Under the pieces are notes generated by a model. It made no database searches and was not told the DNA's origin. It saw only the letters and a program-made list of their open reading frames with translations. Position numbers and translations under genes: made by a program. Shown one piece after another: positions 26,082 through 33,299 of a stretch of 40,898 nt of DNA. The stretch comes from an uncultured Pelagibacteraceae bacterium (GTDB lineage: Bacteria; Pseudomonadota; Alphaproteobacteria; Pelagibacterales; Pelagibacteraceae): positions 1-40,898 of the forward strand of contig CACJSJ010000009.1 of assembly GCA_902596045.1 (NCBI GenBank), in the 5' to 3' direction. Every line of letters begins with the position of its first letter. Positions within the stretch are counted from its first letter, which is position 1.

Positions 26082-26854
26082 TACATTCAACAGCAATTAT
26101 AGATCCTAAAGCCAAAATAAATGAAAATGTTCACGTTGGACCTTATAGTGTAATTGGTCCTAATGTTGAAATTGGAGAAAATACTATCATCCAATCACAT
26201 GTAAGTATCTTAGCAAATACAAAAATTGGGAAAGGAAATAAGATTTATCCCTTTGTTTCAATTAATGATCCTCAGGATTTAAAATACAATAATGAGCCCA
26301 CAAATTTAATTATTGGAGACAATAACAAGATTAGAGAGTATGTAACAATAAATCCTGGTACTGCAGGCGGAGGTGGTAAAACAGTAATTGGAAACAATTG
26401 CTTATTTATGATTTCTTCTCATATAGCCCACGATTGCCAGGTAGGAAATAATGTCATAATAGCAAACAATGTGCCTTTAGGTGGACATGCAATTATAGAG
26501 GATAATGTTGTAATTGGTGGAAATTCAGCAGTTCAGCAATTTACCAGAATTGGTAAGATGGCAATGATTGGAGGAATGACAGGTGTTTTACATGATGTAA
26601 TTCCTTATGGATTATCTACAGGAAATCGTAATTCTTTACAGGGGTTAAACTTAATAGGCTTAAGAAGAGCCAAGTTTGAAAATAAAGATATTCTTGGATT
26701 AAGTGAGGCCTACAAAGAAATATTTGCAACCAAAAATCTTACGGACAATATAGGTAAATTAAATGGCTCATTTAAAGACAATCCATTAGTTAAGAATGTA
26801 ATTGACTTTATAACAAAAGATAAAAAAAGATCTATTTGCACACCATTTTCATAA
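26078..26854 (+). CDS. lpxA: Acyl-[acyl-carrier-protein]--UDP-N-acetylglucosamine O-acyltransferase
   Basis: First step of lipid A synthesis: transfers 3-hydroxyacyl from ACP to the 3-position of UDP-GlcNAc. The 258-residue protein has the left-handed beta helix from IHSTAIIDPKAKINENVHVG onward. INPGTAGGGGKTVIGNN is the characteristic extruded loop, and catalytic His118 is in HIAHDCQVGN. GGNSAVQQFTRIGKMAMIGG and the C-terminal helical domain beginning NLIGLRRAKF follow. It is joined to lpxD by an ATGA overlap and is one base from lpxI. Acyl-chain length preference cannot be read reliably from the sequence. Confidence 0.97.
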   Translation: MIHSTAIIDPKAKINENVHVGPYSVIGPNVEIGENTIIQSHVSILANTKIGKGNKIYPFVSINDPQDLKYNNEPTNLIIGDNNKIREYVTINPGTAGGGGKTVIGNNCLFMISSHIAHDCQVGNNVIIANNVPLGGHAIIEDNVVIGGNSAVQQFTRIGKMAMIGGMTGVLHDVIPYGLSTGNRNSLQGLNLIGLRRAKFENKDILGLSEAYKEIFATKNLTDNIGKLNGSFKDNPLVKNVIDFITKDKKRSICTPFS

Positions 26855-26855
26855 A

Positions 26856-27650
26856 ATGATAGGATTAATTTTTGGTGATAATGATTTTCCAAAGGAAATT
26901 CTTAAAACTATCAAAAAAAGAAAACTAAAATATTTGATAATTGATTTGTCAAAATCAAAGAAATTTAAAAAAGATAGAAAATCTTATTCAGTTTCTATAG
27001 GTCAATTTGGTAAAATCATTAATATTTTAAAGGAAAATAAATGTAAAAAAGTCTTATTTGCTGGAAAGGTAAATAAACCTAACTTTTCTAAACTAAAATT
27101 AGATTTTAAAGGTATTTATTATATTCCAAGAATTATCAAAGCATCAAAGCTTGGTGATGCAGCAATACTTAAAGAAATCATTAAGATATTGGCCCAAAAC
27201 AAGATCAAAACTGAAAATTCACTTAAATTTAATCCTGAACTTTCATTAAAAAAAGGTAATTATTCAAAATATAAACCAAACAAACAAGATCAATTAGATA
27301 TTAAAAAAGCAATTAAAACTCTAAATAGTTTAAGAGAATACAATTTTAGCCAAGGAGTTGTAGTTAGAAATAATAAAATAGTTTCTATAGAAGGAAAAGG
27401 TGGAACTAAAAAAATGCTTGAGAAAAGCAGAAGCAAAAAGTTTAGAAATCAGGGAGTATTAGTTAAGTTTCCAAAAAAGAAACAAGACTTGAGAATAGAT
27501 CTTCCGACAATTGGATTGAAAACCATAAAACAAAGTAAGAGCGCTGGTTTAAAGGGTATTGTTATAAAAAATAAACAACATGTATTTTTAGATAAAAATA
27601 AATGTATAAAATTTGCAAATAAAAACAAGATGTTTATCTCAGTAAAATGA
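26856..27650 (+). CDS. lpxI: UDP-2,3-diacylglucosamine pyrophosphatase LpxI
   Basis: Hydrolyses UDP-2,3-diacylglucosamine to lipid X in lipid A synthesis, replacing the LpxH of enteric bacteria; LpxI is the usual form in alphaproteobacteria. The 264-residue protein begins IGLIFGDNDFPKEIL. The middle contains VLFAGKVNKPNF and ASKLGDAAILKEI. The C-terminal catalytic half includes QGVVVRNNKIVSIEGKGGTKKML, GVLVKFPKKKQDLRIDLPTIG with the aspartates expected for metal binding, and SAGLKGIVIKNKQHVFLD. Many relatives have EGTDxML where this has EGKGGTKKML. It lies between lpxA and lpxB, the conserved position. Confidence 0.93.
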   Translation: MIGLIFGDNDFPKEILKTIKKRKLKYLIIDLSKSKKFKKDRKSYSVSIGQFGKIINILKENKCKKVLFAGKVNKPNFSKLKLDFKGIYYIPRIIKASKLGDAAILKEIIKILAQNKIKTENSLKFNPELSLKKGNYSKYKPNKQDQLDIKKAIKTLNSLREYNFSQGVVVRNNKIVSIEGKGGTKKMLEKSRSKKFRNQGVLVKFPKKKQDLRIDLPTIGLKTIKQSKSAGLKGIVIKNKQHVFLDKNKCIKFANKNKMFISVK

Positions 27651-28783
27651 AAAAAATCTTTATATTAACTGGTGAACCTTCTGGAGATAAACTTGCTTCT
27701 AAAGTCATATCTAAACTTCAAAAAAATAATCCTAATATTGAATATTCTTGTGTTGGTGGAACACATTTAAATTCTCTAGGGATAAAATCTATTTTTAACC
27801 TTAAAGAAATTACATATATTGGTTTCACGAGTGTTTTGTTAAATATTTTCAAAATAAAGAATAAAATAAACAAAACTGTAGAAGAAATAATAAAATTTAA
27901 TCCAGATATTTTGTTTAGTGTAGATAGTCCCGATTTTACATTAAGAGTTGCTGAAAAAGTTAAAAGATTAAATAATAAGATCAAAACTGTTCATTATGTG
28001 GCTCCACAAGTATGGGTATGGCGAGAGGGTAGAGTAAAAAAGTTTAAAAAGTTTTTAGATCATATTTTATTATTATTCGATTTTGAAAAAAAATATTTTG
28101 ATAAAGAGAATATTCCAAATACTTTTGTGGGTCATCCATTATTAGAACAAGAGTCAAAAGATAAAATAGATCTTTCTCACATCATATCAAATGACAAAAA
28201 GATCATCTCTCTTTTCTCTGGTAGTAGATCATCTGAAGTAAATTTACTTTTACCTATTTTAATTAATTTTATAAATATGATGAATACAAAATTTGATAAT
28301 TTTACTTTTGTATTTCATGCAACCGATGAGAATAAAAATTTGATTAATGAAAAAATTAATAATTTAAATCTTAATAATGTTGAAGTTATTTCTGATGAAA
28401 ATATAAAAAAACAAATACTAAATAAATCTATTTTTGCAGTTTCAAAATCTGGCACAGTTTCTCTTGAAATCTGTAATGCTAAAGTTCCCTCTATAATTAT
28501 CTATAAAATGAATTTTTTGAATTTTTTAATTGTTAAAATGTTGGTAAAGATAAAGTTTGCTAACATTATTAATATAATCAATAACAAAGAAATAATTCCA
28601 GAATTAATACAAAAAGAGTGTAATGCTAAAGAGATTTATAATTCTGTAGTTTATTTTTTAAAAAATCCAGAATTAATGAAAAAGCAAATTCATGATTGTG
28701 AGGAAACTTTAACTAAAATCAGGTCAAAAACCTCATCTTCTGATGAAGCTTCATCAGTACTAACTAAGTTTCTTATTAGTTAA
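27647..28783 (+). CDS. lpxB: Lipid-A-disaccharide synthase
   Basis: Membrane-associated glycosyltransferase (GT19) that joins lipid X and UDP-diacylglucosamine into the lipid A disaccharide. The N-terminus IFILTGEPSGDKLASKVI is characteristic. DSPDFTLRVAEKVK, VHYVAPQVWVWREGRVKKFKK, FEKKYFDKENIPNTFVGHPLL, SLFSGSRSSEVN and FAVSKSGTVSLEICNAKVPSIIIYKMN are further family blocks. Length is 378 residues. It overlaps lpxI by 4 bases. Its last 24 bases overlap the 3' end of the convergent gltX gene, an unusual coding-on-coding arrangement. Confidence 0.96.
   Translation: MKKIFILTGEPSGDKLASKVISKLQKNNPNIEYSCVGGTHLNSLGIKSIFNLKEITYIGFTSVLLNIFKIKNKINKTVEEIIKFNPDILFSVDSPDFTLRVAEKVKRLNNKIKTVHYVAPQVWVWREGRVKKFKKFLDHILLLFDFEKKYFDKENIPNTFVGHPLLEQESKDKIDLSHIISNDKKIISLFSGSRSSEVNLLLPILINFINMMNTKFDNFTFVFHATDENKNLINEKINNLNLNNVEVISDENIKKQILNKSIFAVSKSGTVSLEICNAKVPSIIIYKMNFLNFLIVKMLVKIKFANIINIINNKEIIPELIQKECNAKEIYNSVVYFLKNPELMKKQIHDCEETLTKIRSKTSSSDEASSVLTKFLIS
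28726..28748 (-). terminator. Rho-independent terminator of gltX, inside lpxB
   Basis: Reading the minus strand, CTTCATC (28748-28742), the tetraloop AGAA and GATGAGG (to 28731) form a 7-bp stem with one G-U pair. TTTTT (28730-28726) follows at once. The stem is much richer in G/C than its surroundings. It begins 11 bases after the gltX TAG and lies entirely within the lpxB coding region. An 18-bp perfect palindrome (28740-28757) overlaps it and offers an alternative fold. Confidence 0.65.
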
Positions 28784-30160
28784 TCTTTTTGTTACTTCAT
28801 CTTTTCCAAGAGAAATAATTATATCATATATTCCAGGTCCAAATTTTGAACCCGTTAAAGCTATTCTCAAAGGCTGGCCAACCCCTTTAAAATTAGTATC
28901 GTTTGATTTAATCAATTCATTTACTATTGGCTCTAATGTTTCTTTGCTTAATTTATCAACGCTATTAAATTGAGTATTGAAATCAGAAATGACTTTTTTG
29001 GCTTTATCATCAATTAACTTAAAATCATCCTGGTTAAAATTAACCTCGTCTATCATAATATATTGACCATTATTAAATATATCTTCTAGGGTTTTAGCTT
29101 TATTCTTTAGGAAAGTTAGAGACTTCTTAATCTTATCTTTTTTCTCTGATTTAATTTCACTTTTATATAATTTGCTGTAATCAGTTAGTTGATTAAATAA
29201 ATCACCCTCATCAATATTTTTAATATAGTGCTCATTCATTGATAAAATTCTACTCATATCTAGTTTTGAAGGAGATTTACCAATCCCTTCAAGATTAAAA
29301 TGCTGAATACTTTCATCTAATGTAAATATTTCCTTATCCTTATAAGACCAACCTAATCTAAGAAGATAATTCCTCAGTGCATCTGGCATAATACCAATTT
29401 TAGAATAATCATCTAACGTTGAGGCTTTATCTCGTTTTGATAGTTTTTTCCCTTCAATTGTGTGAATCAAGGGTATATGTGCAAAAGAAGGTAACTCCCA
29501 TTTCATGGCTTGATAAATTTGAATTTGTTTAAAAGTATTGATCTTATGATCATCGCCTCTAATTATATGTGTCATATTCATTTGATGATCATCGACCGAT
29601 GCTGATAAATTGTAAGTTGGAGTTCCATCATTTCTTAAGATAATAAAATCTTCAATAGTATTATTGTCAATTTCAACATCACCTTGAACTAAATCTTTTA
29701 ATATAGATGTTCCATCTATTTTACTTTTAAATCTGATAACTGGTTTTATATCTTTAGGAGCATCAGTTTCTTTCTTATCTCTCCATTTTCTATCATATAT
29801 ATAAGGAATTTTTTTTTGTCTTGCTCGTTTCTTTTGTTCTTCTATTTCTTCGCTCGAACAATAACATTTATATGCAAAACCACTTTTAAGTAATTCATTT
29901 GCAACTTTGATATGAGCTTCAACTTTTTTAGATTGTATATACTCTTCTCCGTCATAATTAATACCAATCCATTTAAGAGATTTAATTATTTGATCTTTAT
30001 ATTCGTCTTTTGATCTTTCTTTATCAGTATCTTCAACCCTTAAATAGAAATCACCTTTTTGGTTTTTAGAATATAACCAATTAAATAAAGCTGTTCTCAC
30101 ACCACCTATATGCAAAGGCCCAGTAGGGGATGGAGCAAATCTAGTTGCTACTTTCTTCAT
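28760..30160 (-). CDS. gltX: Glutamyl-tRNA synthetase
   Basis: Class I aminoacyl-tRNA synthetase charging tRNA-Glu. The HIGH-type motif is HIGG at residues 17-20 (RFAPSPTGPLHIGGVRTALF) and the KMSKS-type loop is KLSKR at 239-243. RVEDTDKERS, VIRFK and FIILRNDGTPTYNLSASVDDH are family blocks. It has 466 residues and a C-terminal anticodon-binding domain. Whether it also charges tRNA-Gln (non-discriminating) cannot be decided here. It follows lexA by 22 bases on the same strand, so the two are probably cotranscribed. The 3' end overlaps lpxB by 24 bases tail to tail. Confidence 0.97.
   Translation of the reverse strand: MKKVATRFAPSPTGPLHIGGVRTALFNWLYSKNQKGDFYLRVEDTDKERSKDEYKDQIIKSLKWIGINYDGEEYIQSKKVEAHIKVANELLKSGFAYKCYCSSEEIEEQKKRARQKKIPYIYDRKWRDKKETDAPKDIKPVIRFKSKIDGTSILKDLVQGDVEIDNNTIEDFIILRNDGTPTYNLSASVDDHQMNMTHIIRGDDHKINTFKQIQIYQAMKWELPSFAHIPLIHTIEGKKLSKRDKASTLDDYSKIGIMPDALRNYLLRLGWSYKDKEIFTLDESIQHFNLEGIGKSPSKLDMSRILSMNEHYIKNIDEGDLFNQLTDYSKLYKSEIKSEKKDKIKKSLTFLKNKAKTLEDIFNNGQYIMIDEVNFNQDDFKLIDDKAKKVISDFNTQFNSVDKLSKETLEPIVNELIKSNDTNFKGVGQPLRIALTGSKFGPGIYDIIISLGKDEVTKRLTNKKLS
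28761..28790 (+). terminator. Possible weak terminator of lpxB, inside gltX
   Basis: TAACTAA (28761-28767) and TTAGTTA (28776-28782) form a 7-bp stem with an 8-base loop that includes the lpxB stop codon. TTTTT (28786-28790) follows after three bases. The stem has only one G-C pair, so it is weak. It falls within the gltX coding region on the other strand. Confidence 0.35.
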
Positions 30161-30182
30161 TGAAATTGTTTAGACTATTTTT

Positions 30183-30860
30183 TTAAAAGTTTCTATATAA
30201 AGATACCAAAACACCCTGAACTTTTACTCTATCTGGGCCAAAAATTTTTGTTTCATAGTTTTTATTAGCACTTTCAAGTGCTACAACTTTACCTTTTTTA
30301 CGAATTCTTTTCAGCATAGCTTCATGTTCATCTATTAAAGCTACTACTATTTTACCATTATCTGCTGTATCAGTCCTTTTAATAATTACTGTATCACCTT
30401 CATTAATACCTGCCTCAATCATTGAATCTCCTTGAACTTTTAAACCAAAATAATCACCATTTTTTTCTAAATTACTTGGCAAAGGAATTCTTGATACCTC
30501 ATTTTGAATTGCCTCAACTGGTGTACCAGCAGCAATTTTTCCAAGGACAGGAACTTCCACTTCATCAGAACTAATTTTAACCTCATCTAAACCACCTTTG
30601 ATTACACTTGGTGAAAAACTGTTATAAATATCATTTGCAGATGCAGTTTCTGGTAATTTAATAACTTCTAATGCTCTTGCTTTGTGGGCTAATCTTTTAA
30701 TAAATCCTCTTTCTTCTAAAGCACTTATCAACCTATGAATTCCAGATTTAGATTTTAGGTTAAGAGATTGCTTCATTTCTTCATATGAAGGAGATACACC
30801 TGAACTTCTCAACTTCTTGTTGATAAATAAAAGCAGGTTTTTTTGTTTTTTAGTTAGCAT
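30183..30860 (-). CDS. lexA: LexA repressor (SOS response)
   Basis: Repressor of DNA-damage genes that cleaves itself when stimulated by RecA. The N-terminal winged helix reads MLTKKQKNLLLFINKKLRSS followed by SPSYEEMKQSLNLKSKSGIHRLI and EERGFIKRL. The cleavage site is Ala111-Gly112 (KIAAGTPVEA). The serine-lysine dyad is Ser146 (VQGDSMIEAGI) and Lys184 (DEHEAMLKRI). Length is 225 residues, normal. An SOS box of the alphaproteobacterial type lies 25-39 bases upstream, so it is probably autoregulated. In many alphaproteobacteria comEC lies between lexA and gltX; here the two are 22 bases apart. Confidence 0.97.
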   Translation of the reverse strand: MLTKKQKNLLLFINKKLRSSGVSPSYEEMKQSLNLKSKSGIHRLISALEERGFIKRLAHKARALEVIKLPETASANDIYNSFSPSVIKGGLDEVKISSDEVEVPVLGKIAAGTPVEAIQNEVSRIPLPSNLEKNGDYFGLKVQGDSMIEAGINEGDTVIIKRTDTADNGKIVVALIDEHEAMLKRIRKKGKVVALESANKNYETKIFGPDRVKVQGVLVSLYRNF

Positions 30861-30884
30861 AAGAACAAATATCGTACAAAATCT

Positions 30885-30899
30885 GTTCTATAAAAGTTC
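30885..30899 (-). promoter_or_regulatory. LexA operator (alphaproteobacterial SOS box)
   Basis: The plus strand reads GTTCTATAAAAGTTC, an exact GTTC-N7-GTTC direct repeat, the consensus established for LexA in alphaproteobacteria. It lies just upstream of lexA and overlaps the likely -10 element, so LexA binding would block its own transcription and that of gltX downstream. Confidence 0.85.
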
Positions 30900-30913
30900 T
30901 TCTAATTTAACAA
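30887..30913 (-). promoter_or_regulatory. Possible lexA promoter
   Basis: On the minus strand TTGTTA (30913-30908) and TATAGA (30892-30887) are 15 bases apart, a short spacer. The -10 lies inside the SOS box. This would place the transcript start about 20 bases before the lexA ATG. The spacing makes this a tentative call. Confidence 0.35.
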
Positions 30914-30918
30914 TAGAT

Positions 30919-30942
30919 AAAAAACCAATAAAATAGGGGTTT
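30919..30942 (-). terminator. Possible terminator of the trp operon after trpC
   Basis: On the minus strand AAACC (30942-30938) pairs with GGTTT (30926-30922) across an 11-base loop, and the T-run extends to 30919. It begins 7 bases after the trpC stop codon. The 5-bp stem is short but contains two G-C pairs and stands before the lexA promoter region. Confidence 0.4.
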
Positions 30943-30948
30943 ATTTGA

Positions 30949-31740
30949 TTATAAAACTGAAAATATAGAATTTTTATCCAAATTTTTTAAAAGTGATTCA
31001 CCGATTAAAAAAGTTTTTATTTTTGTTTTATCTTTTAAAGTTAGAAGTTCTTCTTTTGTTTTAATTCCACTTTCAGAAATCAATGGTCCACTGTGATTAA
31101 TCAATACATCATGGATATCATAAGTTGTATTTATATTTGTTTCTAGAGTTTTGAGATTTCTATTATTAATTCCTATTAAAGCCTCTTTAAAGTTGAGAGC
31201 TTTTTCAGCTTCTTTTACTGTGTGAACTTCAACTATAACTGACATATTAAATTTTAAAGCTTCCTCATATAATTCATTAGCAAGTTCATCCGAAACACCT
31301 GCAAGAATAATTAAAATCGCATCAGCACCATAACTTTTAGCCAAAGGTATTTGAAACTTATCTATAAAAAAATCCTTACATAGTATTGGTAATTTTATTT
31401 TGTCTTTTATTTTGCTAACATGAATAAGGTTTCCTAAAAAAAAATCTTCTTCAGTTAATACAGAAAGACATGTTACTTTATTATTACTATAAACATTAGC
31501 AATTTCTACAGGATTATAATTATCAATTATTATACCTGCTGACGGACTTGCTTTTTTAATTTCAGCAATAATTGATATTTTGTTATTATTTAAATTATCT
31601 TCAATTTTTTTTTTAAAATTAATATAAGTTTGATTATTATTAATTAATTCATCTAAAGATTTTAAATCTATAGATTTTTTTAAAATATCAACTTTTTCTA
31701 TTTTTTTTTTGATTATTTTTTCAAGTATATTTTCAGGCAT
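30949..31740 (-). CDS. trpC: Indole-3-glycerol phosphate synthase
   Basis: Fourth step of tryptophan synthesis, closing the indole ring. The start chosen is the ATG at 31740, giving MPENILEKIIKKKIEKVDIL, as in alphaproteobacterial TrpC. A start at 31839 would overlap trpD by over 100 bases and adds residues without family match. The TIM barrel shows ISIIAEIKKASPSAG, LPILCKDFFIDKFQI, GADAILIILAGV, IGINNRNLKTLE and ISESGI. Length from this start is 263 residues. It is not fused to TrpF, which must be elsewhere. It overlaps trpD by 8 bases. The moaC and moeA genes that often follow trpC in alphaproteobacteria are absent. Confidence 0.95.
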   Translation of the reverse strand: MPENILEKIIKKKIEKVDILKKSIDLKSLDELINNNQTYINFKKKIEDNLNNNKISIIAEIKKASPSAGIIIDNYNPVEIANVYSNNKVTCLSVLTEEDFFLGNLIHVSKIKDKIKLPILCKDFFIDKFQIPLAKSYGADAILIILAGVSDELANELYEEALKFNMSVIVEVHTVKEAEKALNFKEALIGINNRNLKTLETNINTTYDIHDVLINHSGPLISESGIKTKEELLTLKDKTKIKTFLIGESLLKNLDKNSIFSVL

Positions 31741-32725
31741 TTTGAATTTTTTCCAAATGTTGAAAAGCTTTACCTGATAAAATATGTTCTCTAGTTTGGA
31801 TGTATGCCTCAGAAAATTCGGAACATTTTTCTCCGACAATTAAACCAGCAGCAGCATTTAAACATACAGCTTTAGAAAAATCATTATCTTCACCTTTAAA
31901 TATATTGATCATTTTTTCTGCATTAAATTTAGCGTCATTTCCAATTAAATTTTCAAATTTTTCTGCATTAACATTTAAAGATTTAGGATCAATACTAATT
32001 TCAGATATTTTACCATCTCTTAATTGCATAATATTTGTTTTTGCATATGGTGATATTTCATCTAAGCCATCTTCGCTATTGACTATCCATGCAAATTTTA
32101 TATCTAAATTTTTAAGTCCCTCTGCAAAAATTTTTAATAACTTTTTATCAAAAACGCCAATTACCTGTCTAGTTACCAGTGCTGGATTACTTAATGGACC
32201 AATCATATTGAAGATAGTTCTTTTTCCAATTTTTTTTCTAACAGGTCCAACAAATCTCATTGCACTATGATAATTAGGAGCAAACATAAAACCAAAGTTG
32301 TTATTATTGATTCCGTTTTCTATATCTTTGGGCTCTAAATCAATTTTAATTTTAAGAGCTTCCAAAACATCCCCAGATCCACATTTAGAAGAAACAGCCT
32401 TATTGCCATGTTTAGCTACTTTTGTACCCATACTCGCTAAAAGTAATGCTGATGCGGTTGATATATTAAGAGTATTCATTCCGTCACCACCAGTTCCACA
32501 AGTATCTATGCAATCACTCACACTTACTCTTTTAGATTTATCTCTTAAAACGTAAACACCACCCGCAATTTCGTCAGCAACCTCACCTTTATTAGACAAT
32601 AACGTTAAGAAGTCATAGATTTGGTCTTCATTAGCTTTACCAGTCATAAGCAATTCAAAAGCTGACTTACTTTCTTCGTAAGACAAATTTTCCTTCTTTT
32701 TTAGCTTTTCTAGAATTTGTTCCAT
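31733..32725 (-). CDS. trpD: Anthranilate phosphoribosyltransferase
   Basis: Second step of tryptophan synthesis: transfers phosphoribose from PRPP to anthranilate. CGTGGDGMNTLNISTASALL, with the PRPP-binding GTGGDG at residues 77-82, and KHGNKAVSSKCGSGDVLEAL from about 105 are diagnostic. FMFAPNYHSAMRFVGPVRKKIGKRTIFNMIGPLSNPA follows in the catalytic core, and ending motifs include LNAAAGLIVG. Length is 330 residues, normal. The start is 4 bases after the trpG stop. It is a stand-alone enzyme, not fused to TrpG. Confidence 0.97.
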   Translation of the reverse strand: MEQILEKLKKKENLSYEESKSAFELLMTGKANEDQIYDFLTLLSNKGEVADEIAGGVYVLRDKSKRVSVSDCIDTCGTGGDGMNTLNISTASALLLASMGTKVAKHGNKAVSSKCGSGDVLEALKIKIDLEPKDIENGINNNNFGFMFAPNYHSAMRFVGPVRKKIGKRTIFNMIGPLSNPALVTRQVIGVFDKKLLKIFAEGLKNLDIKFAWIVNSEDGLDEISPYAKTNIMQLRDGKISEISIDPKSLNVNAEKFENLIGNDAKFNAEKMINIFKGEDNDFSKAVCLNAAAGLIVGEKCSEFSEAYIQTREHILSGKAFQHLEKIQNA

Positions 32726-32729
32726 AAAA

Positions 32730-33299
32730 TTAATAATTAATAAAGTTTCTTAATATTTTTATCCCTAATTTAGTTTTAATACTTTCAGGATGGAATTGTA
32801 CACCATGAATATTGAATTTTTTGTGCTGTACACCCATTATTATTCCATCATCAGTTTCAGCTGTAATTTCTAGATCTTTAGACAAAGATTTTTTCTCAAT
32901 TATTAAACTATGATATCTAGTAGCTTCAAAAGTTTTTGGGAGGTTTTTTAAAATACCAGTTTTCCTAGATCTTATTCTACTAGTTTTGCCATGCATTAAT
33001 TTTTTTGCTTGAATAATTTTTGAGCCAAAAACTTGTCCAATAATTTGATGTCCCAAACATACTCCTAAAAAGGGTAGTTCTTGGTGTAAAGTTTTTAAAA
33101 TATTAATACAATTTCCTGACTGGTTTGGATTTCCTGGGCCTGGAGAAATTACAATTTTATTATAATTTTTTCTAACAATTTCTTTTGAATTAATTTTATC
33201 ATTTCTAATAACATCAACATTAACTTTTAACGATGAAATGTAATGATATAAATTAAAAGTAAAACTATCATAATTATCTATTAATAAAATTTTCATCAT
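32730..33299 (-). CDS. trpG: Anthranilate synthase glutamine amidotransferase subunit
   Basis: Supplies ammonia from glutamine to TrpE. A class I amidotransferase triad is visible: Cys81 in GVCLGHQIIG, His170 and Glu172 in VQFHPESI. The N-terminus ILLIDNYDSFTFNLYHY and SPGPGNPNQSG are typical of TrpG/PabA. The same protein may also serve para-aminobenzoate synthesis, since the two functions cannot be separated by sequence here. Two successive ATGs (33299 and 33296) could both start it; the first overlaps the trpE stop as ATGA, the second as TGATG. Length is 189 residues. Confidence 0.95.
   Translation of the reverse strand: MMKILLIDNYDSFTFNLYHYISSLKVNVDVIRNDKINSKEIVRKNYNKIVISPGPGNPNQSGNCINILKTLHQELPFLGVCLGHQIIGQVFGSKIIQAKKLMHGKTSRIRSRKTGILKNLPKTFEATRYHSLIIEKKSLSKDLEITAETDDGIIMGVQHKKFNIHGVQFHPESIKTKLGIKILRNFINY

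Noticed and set aside
31741-31839. Upstream start extending trpC into trpD
   Set aside because: The added 33 residues overlap the trpD coding end and are not found in the IGPS family; MPENILEK at 31740 is the typical start.
31800-32270. 156-codon open frame on the + strand opposite trpD
   Set aside because: It lies wholly within a clearly identified trpD with all its motifs, has no family resemblance, and long antisense frames are common opposite AT-rich coding sequence that lacks certain codons.
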